This document shows, piece by piece, positions 57,714 to 64,000 of a stretch of DNA of 64,000 bases. The notes under the pieces were generated by a model that saw only the letters and a program-made list of their open reading frames with translations, made no database searches and had not been told where the DNA came from. The stretch comes from Pandoraea pneumonica (GTDB taxonomy: Bacteria > Pseudomonadota > Gammaproteobacteria > Burkholderiales > Burkholderiaceae), in contig NZ_CABPSK010000001.1 of assembly GCF_902459645.1 (NCBI RefSeq), positions 1,550,001 to 1,614,000 of the forward strand, written 5' to 3'. How positions within the stretch are numbered: the stretch's first letter is position 1; every line of letters begins with the position of its first letter. The position numbers and the translations under genes are program-made.

Positions 57714-59255
57714 TTACAGACCGAGTTGCGCGCCGCGCGGCTCGTTTTCGTCGCCCTCGCCGCCATCGCCGTTGTCCCCTGAATCGCGCTCGACCGGTGC
57801 CTTCGGCGCCTTGCGCTGCTGCTCCAGTCGGTTCAGGTACTCCGGCGTGATGTCGCCCGTGATGTAGTTGCCATCGAAACACGACGCATCGAAGTCGCTC
57901 AGCGCCGGGTTGATGTCGCGCACGGCGGCCTTCATGTCCTCGACGTCCTGATAAATCAGCTCGTCGGCACCGATGATGCGCGCCACTTCTTCGTCGCTGC
58001 GATCGTGGGCCACCAGTTCGCTACGCGTGGGCATGTCGATGCCATACACGTTCGGGAATTTCACGGGCGGCGCGGCCGATGCAAAAATCACCTTGCGGGC
58101 ACCGGCGTCACGCGCCATCTGCACGATTTCCTGACTGGTCGTGCCGCGCACGATCGAGTCGTCGACGATCAGCACGTTCTTGTCTTTGAATTCGACGCGC
58201 ATGGCGTTGAGCTTCTGACGCACCGACTTCTTGCGCATCGCCTGACCGGGCATGATGAACGTGCGGCCGACGTAGCGGTTCTTGAAGAAACCTTCACGGT
58301 AATTGAGGCCCAGACGCTTCGCGACCTGCATGGCCGCCGGACGGCTGGAGTCCGGAATCGGCATCACGACGTCGATGTCCTTGTAGTCGATCTCGCGGCG
58401 AATCTTCTCAGCCAGGTAGTCGCCCATGCGCAGACGCGCATCGTAGACCGCCACGCCGTCGAGCACCGAGTCCGGACGCGCCAGATACACGAGTTCGAAA
58501 ATACACGGATGCATCGAGGTGGCTTCGGCGCACTGCTGCGAAGTCAGTTCGCCGTCGTTGCTGATGAAGATCGCCTCGCCCGGCTTGACGTCGCGCTCGA
58601 ACGCGAAGCCCATGCCTTCGAGGGCCACCGATTCCGACGCCACCATCCATTCCGTGCCGTTCGGGCCTTCGAAGCGGCCGATGCACAGCGGACGAATACC
58701 GTTCGGGTCGCGGAACGCGAGCAAACCAAAGCCGGAGATGATCGAGACAATCGCGTACGAACCGCGCAGACGGCGATGTACGCCGCGCACCGCTTCGAAC
58801 AGCGACGGCACGCTCAGGCCTTCGAGCGAGCTTTGCTGCAACTCGTGCGCAAGCACGTTGAGCAGCACTTCAGAGTCGGAGGTGGTGTTGATGTGACGGC
58901 GGTCGATGCGGAACATCTCGTCTTTGAGCTGTTCCCAGTTCGTCAGGTTGCCGTTGTGCGCGAGCACGATGCCGTACGGGGCATTGACGTAGAACGGTTG
59001 CGCTTGTGCGGCGCTCGACGAGCCAGCCGTCGGGTAGCGCACCTGGCCAATGCCCACGTGACCCGGCAGATCGCGCATGTTGCGCGTGCGGAACACGTCG
59101 CGCACCATGCCGTTGCCCTTGTGCATGTAGAACGACTGGCCGTCCGTCGTTGCGATACCTGCGGCGTCCTGGCCGCGATGCTGCAAGAGCAGCAAGCTAT
59201 CGTAGATGAACTGGTTGACGGGGGACTTGGAGACTACACCGACGATGCCACACAT
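57714..59255 (-). CDS. purF: Amidophosphoribosyltransferase
   Basis: A 513-residue PurF, the first committed enzyme of purine synthesis, transferring glutamine nitrogen to PRPP. The N-terminal nucleophile is Cys2 (MCGIVGVV), followed by LLLQHRGQDAAGIAT. The phosphoribosyltransferase loop is VLIVDDSIVRGTTS. It is the short, propeptide-free form as in E. coli. The C-terminal tail is Glu/Gly/Arg-rich. It lies 59 bases after cvpA in the conserved cvpA-purF pair. Confidence 0.97.
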   Translation of the reverse strand: MCGIVGVVSKSPVNQFIYDSLLLLQHRGQDAAGIATTDGQSFYMHKGNGMVRDVFRTRNMRDLPGHVGIGQVRYPTAGSSSAAQAQPFYVNAPYGIVLAHNGNLTNWEQLKDEMFRIDRRHINTTSDSEVLLNVLAHELQQSSLEGLSVPSLFEAVRGVHRRLRGSYAIVSIISGFGLLAFRDPNGIRPLCIGRFEGPNGTEWMVASESVALEGMGFAFERDVKPGEAIFISNDGELTSQQCAEATSMHPCIFELVYLARPDSVLDGVAVYDARLRMGDYLAEKIRREIDYKDIDVVMPIPDSSRPAAMQVAKRLGLNYREGFFKNRYVGRTFIMPGQAMRKKSVRQKLNAMRVEFKDKNVLIVDDSIVRGTTSQEIVQMARDAGARKVIFASAAPPVKFPNVYGIDMPTRSELVAHDRSDEEVARIIGADELIYQDVEDMKAAVRDINPALSDFDASCFDGNYITGDITPEYLNRLEQQRKAPKAPVERDSGDNGDGGEGDENEPRGAQLGL

Positions 59256-59314
59256 GGCATGAATCCTTCAAAAAACATCGAAATCTGCGTCAAACGAACG
59301 GACAGTATTATCCG

Positions 59315-60070
59315 TCATTCGGTAACCTTGTGCAGGCCGGTGGACGGCGCGGCCGATCCGCCGCTGCGCATGCCCCACCCCTGCTGTATCCCTTCGATCG
59401 CCCCCGTGCCCGCCGCAGTCCCTGCACCACCCGCAGCACCGGCCGTGCCAGCCCCCGGCCCGCCGAGCATCTCTTGCATCCGGCGGCTAGGTTCCAATTG
59501 TGGCAATGGGATCGGCGTCCCCAGCGAATTCACGCTCGGCACCGCCTCTTCGGGCTTATGAAGGTAGTGCTGCACCGGCTCGGGCAGATACGGCATCAGG
59601 CGCTCCAGCCCAGCCTCGACCCACGGGCGCACCATCGACTGCTGCCATGCCGGTTGGTGCGGCAATGCCGTCAATCTGGAGGCGACTAGCAGCAACATCA
59701 AGAGCAACATGCCGCGCACGATGCCGAACAGCATGCCTAAACCGCGATCGGCCGGACGCAGGCCGATCATGTCGGTCATGCGTCCCACCAGCGCACTGAC
59801 GATGCCCGCGCCGAACACGACGGCCACCAGCACCAGCAGGAAACCGAGCGCGCCTTGCGTCATCTCGCCGCCCGGCAGGTCGGCAGGCAGCCAGTGCGCC
59901 ACGCTCGGGCCAAAGGCGCGCGCCACGAAGAACGCCACCACCCAGCCCACCAGGTTGAACAACTCGCGCACCAAACCGCGCAGCATGCCCAGCACCATCG
60001 AGCCGAGCAAAATGGCGATCGCCGCGTAATCCACTACGGTCAGCAGACCGCCCTGCGTCACATTACTCAA
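59315..60070 (-). CDS. cvpA: CvpA family inner-membrane protein
   Basis: A 251-residue protein. Four hydrophobic helices in the first 140 residues (TVVDYAAIAILLGSMVLGMLRG, ELFNLVGWVVAFFVA, GALGFLLVLVAVVFGAGIVSAL, FGIVRGMLLLMLLL) with the RG(L/F)xRE motif define the CvpA family, linked to colicin V production and envelope stress. A Gly/Ala-rich tail (about 200-251) is extra. The start is uncertain: a TTG at 60070 or a GTG at 60061. Between dedD and purF, as usual. Confidence 0.92.
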   Translation of the reverse strand: MSNVTQGGLLTVVDYAAIAILLGSMVLGMLRGLVRELFNLVGWVVAFFVARAFGPSVAHWLPADLPGGEMTQGALGFLLVLVAVVFGAGIVSALVGRMTDMIGLRPADRGLGMLFGIVRGMLLLMLLLVASRLTALPHQPAWQQSMVRPWVEAGLERLMPYLPEPVQHYLHKPEEAVPSVNSLGTPIPLPQLEPSRRMQEMLGGPGAGTAGAAGGAGTAAGTGAIEGIQQGWGMRSGGSAAPSTGLHKVTE

Positions 60071-60071
60071 C

Positions 60072-61124
60072 TCAACCCGCCTCGGCGACCATGGCCGTCA
60101 GGCCCGCGTCACGGATCTTCTTGCTCGCGGCTTCCGCGCTATTGCGGTCGGGGAACGGGCCAGCGCGCAACAGATACAACTCGCGGCCATCGACATTGCC
60201 CTTCACCATGTAGCTCGGCACGTTCACGAGCTTGAGCTTGACGAGCCATGCCTGCGCACGGTCCTGCGTCGAGAACGCGCCGATACGCACCAGATACTTG
60301 CCATTGCCCGCCGGTGCGGCCGCTTTGGTCGTTGTGTCGTGATTTGCTGCCGGTTTGGCCGCGTTGTTGTTCTGCGCGAACTGCGCGATCGGATCGGCCG
60401 CGTTCGGGTCGGGCTTGTTCGCCGCCTTGGGCGCGTCGTGCGATTCGCTGGGCTTGGCCGCAGGTTTCGCATCGGCGTGCTGCTCGGGCTTCTTCGCCTC
60501 GGGCTTCGATTCAGGCTTCGATTCGGGCTTGGCCTGTGCGACCGGCGGCGTAACAGGTGCCACTGGCGCGACCGAGGCTGCCGGGGCCGGGGAGGACGGC
60601 GGCACGCCAGTCGGTGCGGGCGGCACAGCAGCCGCAGCGGCCACGGGCGCCTGCGACGACGACGGCTTGTTCGAATTGCTCGAATTGCTATTCGCGAGCG
60701 AATTGCCGTCGACGGTTTCTTCGCCCTTGTCGAGCGACGCATCGGTCGATGTCGCGGCGGCCTGCGGCTTCACGCGCACAGGCGGCGTATTGGCATCTTT
60801 ACCGGGAATCTGGATCGCGATGTCGTCGGCGGCCGGTTTGGGTTCGGGCGCCAGCACCATCGGCAGGATGATGACGGCCGCGAGCACCAACGCAAGCGCG
60901 CCTACCAGACGGCGGCGCGCGCGTTGCTTCTCGGGCAGCAGCGGGTCGAGTTGCTCGTGCTCGCTGTATTCGCCCCCTCCCGCCGTACGGCTGCCGGTGC
61001 GGCCGCTCTTGCGGCTACCGCGCTTCGGGGAAACGGCTTCGGCGTCTTTCTTGCGGAAGGAAAACAATCCCATAGGCCCTTGGCTCAGGTCGTAACTCGC
61101 GTCGTTGGACTGATCATCGCGCAT
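60072..61124 (-). CDS. dedD: SPOR-domain cell-division protein DedD-like
   Basis: A 350-residue single-pass membrane protein. A basic cytoplasmic N-terminus precedes one helix (about 72-92, VGALALVLAAVIILPMVLA). A long Ala/Pro/Lys/Glu-rich periplasmic linker contains short KPESKPE repeats. The C-terminal SPOR domain (about 272-348; YLVRIGAFSTQDRAQAWLVKL, YLLRAGPFPDRNSAEAA) binds denuded septal peptidoglycan. Starts at 61142, 61124 and 61073 (MGLFSFRKK) are all possible; 61124 has AGGA eight bases upstream. Between folC and cvpA in the conserved order. Confidence 0.9.
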   Translation of the reverse strand: MRDDQSNDASYDLSQGPMGLFSFRKKDAEAVSPKRGSRKSGRTGSRTAGGGEYSEHEQLDPLLPEKQRARRRLVGALALVLAAVIILPMVLAPEPKPAADDIAIQIPGKDANTPPVRVKPQAAATSTDASLDKGEETVDGNSLANSNSSNSNKPSSSQAPVAAAAAVPPAPTGVPPSSPAPAASVAPVAPVTPPVAQAKPESKPESKPEAKKPEQHADAKPAAKPSESHDAPKAANKPDPNAADPIAQFAQNNNAAKPAANHDTTTKAAAPAGNGKYLVRIGAFSTQDRAQAWLVKLKLVNVPSYMVKGNVDGRELYLLRAGPFPDRNSAEAASKKIRDAGLTAMVAEAG

Positions 61125-61187
61125 CAGGTGCGTCCTGCGCATGACATTTCTCGTAAGAAAATGTCACGGCGATGACACCGTCAGGCG

Positions 61188-62486
61188 TCAGTGGCGCTGC
61201 AATTTGCGGTGTGACATCACACCCGCCACCGTAAAGAACGATCCAAAAACCACAATTCTATCATTCTCCCCGCACTGCTCGAGCGCGGCGGCATAGGCTT
61301 TCTCAGGGGATTCGAAGGTTTCGACCGAATGATCAGCATCTTCGACAAACCCAACCGCCCGCAGCTTCTCTTCGAGCACCTGTGCGCTCGCGGCACGCGG
61401 GGTCGGCAAGCCGCACAAGCGCCAGTGATCGACCTTGTCGACCAAATGCCGCAAAACGCCTTCGATGTCCTTGTCGGCCATCGCCCCGAACACGGCATAG
61501 GTGTACGGAAAGAACCCCATGCCGTCGAGGTTGTGGCCCAGTGCCGCCGCCGCATGCGGGTTGTGCGCAACGTCGAGCACGATGGCCGGGCGGCCCGGCA
61601 GCACCTGAAAACGCCCCGGCAATTCGACCGACGCGAGCCCCAGACGGATGTCCTGTGCCGACACCGGCAGCTCGGCGCGCATCGATTCGAGCGCCGCCAG
61701 CGCTGCCGATGCGTTGAGCAACTGATTGGCACCGCGCAGCGCCGGATACGCCAACGCCGGGCGTCGCATGTTGCGACCGGCATAGCTCCACTGCTGTTTG
61801 TCGCCCTGATAGTTGAAGTCGCGTCCGAATTGCCACAGATCGGCACCGATGCGCTCGGCTTCAGCGGCCAGCGTGGCGGGCGGCATCGGATCGCCGCAGA
61901 CCGCCGGCTTGCCCGCGCGGAAAATGCCCGCCTTTTCGATCGCGATCGCTTCGCGGGTGTTGCCCAGATATTCGGCGTGGTCGATATCGATGCTCGTGAT
62001 GACAGCACAATCGGCATCGATGATGTTCACGGCGTCGAGTCGGCCGCCCAACCCCACTTCGAGAATCACGGCATCGAGCCCGGCCGTCGCGAACATCTGC
62101 ATGATCGCAAGCGTGGTGAATTCGAAATACGTAAGCGAGACAGGTTCGTCGAAGCTATTGCGCGCACGCTCGACCGCTTCGAAATGCGGCAGCAGCGTCG
62201 CGTCGTCGACGATCTCGCCGTTGATGCGCGCGCGCTCGTTGAAGGTGAGCAAATGCGGTGACGTGTGGCAGCCCACGCGGTAACCCGCCGAGAGCAGAAT
62301 CGCTTCGAGAATGGCGCAGGTCGAGCCTTTGCCGTTCGTGCCGCCTACGGTGAAGACAGGACACGGAAATTTCAGACCGAGGGCCTCTTTCACGCGCCCG
62401 ATGCGCGCAAGCCCCATGTCGATGCCCACAGGGTGAGCGGTTTCCAGATGGGCGAGCCAGGCGTCGAGAGTGGAGTATGTCGGCAT
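61188..62486 (-). CDS. folC: Bifunctional folylpolyglutamate/dihydrofolate synthase
   Basis: A 432-residue Mur-ligase-fold enzyme. FTVGGTNGKGSTCAILEAIL is the ATP loop; HTSPHLLTFNERARINGE, GLGGRLDAVNIIDADCAVITSIDIDH and VLDVAHNPHAA are FolC motifs. It adds glutamate to dihydropteroate and folates. The MPTYSTLDAWL start is preferred because the upstream 26 codons overlap the accD terminator. Confidence 0.96.
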   Translation of the reverse strand: MPTYSTLDAWLAHLETAHPVGIDMGLARIGRVKEALGLKFPCPVFTVGGTNGKGSTCAILEAILLSAGYRVGCHTSPHLLTFNERARINGEIVDDATLLPHFEAVERARNSFDEPVSLTYFEFTTLAIMQMFATAGLDAVILEVGLGGRLDAVNIIDADCAVITSIDIDHAEYLGNTREAIAIEKAGIFRAGKPAVCGDPMPPATLAAEAERIGADLWQFGRDFNYQGDKQQWSYAGRNMRRPALAYPALRGANQLLNASAALAALESMRAELPVSAQDIRLGLASVELPGRFQVLPGRPAIVLDVAHNPHAAAALGHNLDGMGFFPYTYAVFGAMADKDIEGVLRHLVDKVDHWRLCGLPTPRAASAQVLEEKLRAVGFVEDADHSVETFESPEKAYAAALEQCGENDRIVVFGSFFTVAGVMSHRKLQRH

Positions 62487-62502
62487 GAATGTGCGGGCAG
62501 AA

Positions 62503-62533
62503 AAACAAAGCGCGGACGTAACGTCCGCGCTTG
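62503..62533 (-). terminator. Terminator between accD and folC
   Basis: The perfect stem AGCGCGGACGT/ACGTCCGCGCT with a one-base centre, at 62510-62532, is followed on the minus strand by TTGTTTTTC. It ends shortly before the folC start, so folC needs either readthrough or a promoter close by. Confidence 0.85.
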
Positions 62534-62689
62534 CGATCCTGCTAAGTGATGCATAAGGCGGCATGAGGCGCTAAGTGTCACTAAGCGTGGCACCGCGTGG
62601 CGTGGCGACATTTTACGCCGATGCGCGCGCCTTTGGGGGCGGCTCAGCGAAGATCGGCAGCGCCGCTCCCCCTGCCTCAGGGCACGACA

Positions 62690-63565
62690 TCAGGCCACGG
62701 CGTCAGCCGGTTGGCATTGCATCAGCGCGATCAGGCGTGCGATCTCTTCGCGCATCTTGCGACGGTCGACGATCATGTCGATCGCGCCCTTTTGCAGCAA
62801 GAATTCCGAACGCTGGAAGCCTTCCGGCAGCTTCTCGCGCACGGTCTGCTCGATCACGCGCGGACCGGCGAAGCCGATCAGTGCCTTCGGCTCCGCGATG
62901 ACCACGTCACCCAGGAACGCGAAACTTGCCGACACGCCACCCGTCGTCGGGTCGGTCAGCACCGAGATGTACGGCAGCTTGGCGTTGGCCAGCTTCGTGA
63001 GCATCGCGGTCGTCTTGGCCATCTGCATGAGCGAGAGCAGGCTTTCCTGCATACGCGCACCGCCCGAAGCGGCAATGCTGATGAACGGCACGCCCTGCTC
63101 CAGCGCGTTTTGCGCGCCGCGGGCGAAGCGCTCGCCGACCACCGAGCCCATCGTGCCCGCCATGAAGGCGAACTCGAAGCAAGCGACCACGACCGGCAGC
63201 GTGTGGATCGCGCCGCCCATCACCACCATGGCGTCGGTTTCACCCGTGTCGTCCATGGCTTCTTTGATACGGTCCGGGTACTTGCGGCTGTCTTTGAACT
63301 TCAGCGGGTCGACCGGCACGATTTCCTGACCCAGCTCGTAGCGGCCTTCCGGATCAAGCAGCGCATCCAGACGGGCGCGCGCACCGATGCGCATGTGATG
63401 GTCGCACTTCGGGCAGACATGCAGATTGGCTTCCACGTCGTTGCGATACAGCACGGCCTCGCACGACGGGCACTTGATCCACAGCCCTTCCGGGATGCTC
63501 TTGTTGCGCTGCGTCGGATCGGTTTGCTTGATCTTCGGGGGCAGCAGCTTATCGAGCCAGCTCAT
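62690..63565 (-). CDS. accD: Acetyl-CoA carboxylase carboxyltransferase subunit beta
   Basis: A 291-residue AccD. An N-terminal four-cysteine zinc ribbon ([26 protein letters not shown]) is followed by the crotonase-fold domain with [20 protein letters not shown] and [15 protein letters not shown]. It forms the carboxyltransferase with AccA. It lies about 100 bases after trpA, the conserved trpA-accD order. Confidence 0.97.
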   Translation of the reverse strand: MSWLDKLLPPKIKQTDPTQRNKSIPEGLWIKCPSCEAVLYRNDVEANLHVCPKCDHHMRIGARARLDALLDPEGRYELGQEIVPVDPLKFKDSRKYPDRIKEAMDDTGETDAMVVMGGAIHTLPVVVACFEFAFMAGTMGSVVGERFARGAQNALEQGVPFISIAASGGARMQESLLSLMQMAKTTAMLTKLANAKLPYISVLTDPTTGGVSASFAFLGDVVIAEPKALIGFAGPRVIEQTVREKLPEGFQRSEFLLQKGAIDMIVDRRKMREEIARLIALMQCQPADAVA

Positions 63566-63666
63566 AGTTTCTCCTTGGCAAACGCCCGCCCCAACAGGGA
63601 CGGGCGTCTCAGCGGTCTGACGACCGTTTCAATTCAGCGTTTCACCGGCACGCGCCAGCAGCCTGA

Positions 63667-64000
63667 TTAGGCCGCTTTCAGGCCCTCGTCGAGCGCCTGG
63701 CGGATTTCGCCGATGAATTCAGCCAGCGATTTTACCGCGTTCTGGCCCTCCAGATCACGCGGCGTGTTTTCAAGCCGTTGCACGATGGCACTGCCGATCA
63801 CCACGGCGTCGGCCACGCTGGCAATTGCACGGGCCGTTTCGGCGTCGCGAATGCCAAAGCCCACGCCCACCGGCAGCGGCGCCACGGCCTTGATTTCGGG
63901 GATTTTCGACGCGACGCTGCCCAAATCCAGGCTTGCTGCCCCCGTCACGCCCTTGAGCGAGACGTAGTACAGATAGCCGCTCGCCTGCTTGGCCACCGCC
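63667..64000 (-). CDS. trpA: Tryptophan synthase alpha chain, C-terminal part (runs off window)
   Basis: The last 111 or so residues of TrpA; the frame is open to the window edge. [30 protein letters not shown] and [12 protein letters not shown] are the C-terminal phosphate-binding motifs of the TIM barrel. It releases indole from indole-3-glycerol phosphate for the beta subunit. The 5' end is outside. Confidence 0.95.
   Translation of the reverse strand, partial: AVAKQASGYLYYVSLKGVTGAASLDLGSVASKIPEIKAVAPLPVGVGFGIRDAETARAIASVADAVVIGSAIVQRLENTPRDLEGQNAVKSLAEFIGEIRQALDEGLKAA

Noticed and set aside
58005-59561. A 518-codon plus-strand open frame
   Set aside because: It is antisense to purF, whose sequence is unmistakable, and the product is His/Arg-rich without motifs.

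Overview
The window reads as chromosomal DNA of a high-GC betaproteobacterium of the Burkholderiaceae. Pandoraea is my best guess, from protein style and from the gene orders recR-ybaB-dnaX-ffs-trxA-rho and trpA-accD-folC-dedD-cvpA-purF-metZ-hisC. Genus is inference only. Almost everything is core genome. I see no insertion sequences, prophage, CRISPR array or rRNA.

Region 1 (1-6.9 kb) is the accessory part and the most interesting. A minus-strand operon of six genes, the last cut by the window edge, encodes exported small and repeat proteins plus a periplasmic C39-type cysteine peptidase. Three of the proteins carry degenerate Gly/Asn/Gln repeats around V(N)xx(A/S)GxxNxQxN, in sets of three with long linkers. 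This is the architecture of Fap functional amyloids (FapB, FapC, the C39 peptidase FapD, FapE). A canonical sigma-54 -24/-12 promoter lies directly in front of the first gene. A VpsR/FleQ-like sigma-54 activator gene with an intact GAFTGA loop lies just upstream. A strong terminator sits inside the operon between the large repeat protein and the peptidase.

Region 2 (7-16.5 kb) holds recR, ybaB, dnaX, the SRP RNA, trxA, rho (with a good sigma-70 promoter), a TPR protein, an iron-binding protein with an upstream Fur box, and a patatin lipoprotein. Region 3 (16.6-26.7 kb) has an NlpC/P60 endopeptidase, a complete yejABEF peptide importer, an LpxO-like hydroxylase, an MdfA-like exporter, an FKBP and tRNA-Ser(GCT). 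Region 4 (27-41.6 kb) contains lysC, tilS, accA, an AlkA-type glycosylase with a histone-like tail, cysS, a TPR protein, ppiA, ppiB, lpxH, cysE, trmJ, suhB and gltX.

Region 5 (41.7-46.7 kb) is a sulfonate sulfur-scavenging operon ssuEDCBF that lacks ssuA, with a divergent AraC regulator. Region 6 (46.7-55.1 kb) is mixed: a CsaA-like protein, a divergent peptide deformylase, an ankyrin protein, a CptA-like phosphoethanolamine transferase, an MFS exporter, a succinate-semialdehyde dehydrogenase, a delta-60 repeat protein and a small membrane protein. Region 7 (55.2-64 kb) is a minus-strand biosynthetic block trpA-accD-folC-dedD-cvpA-purF-metZ-hisC. The metZ leader contains what looks like a SAM-II riboswitch followed by a terminator.
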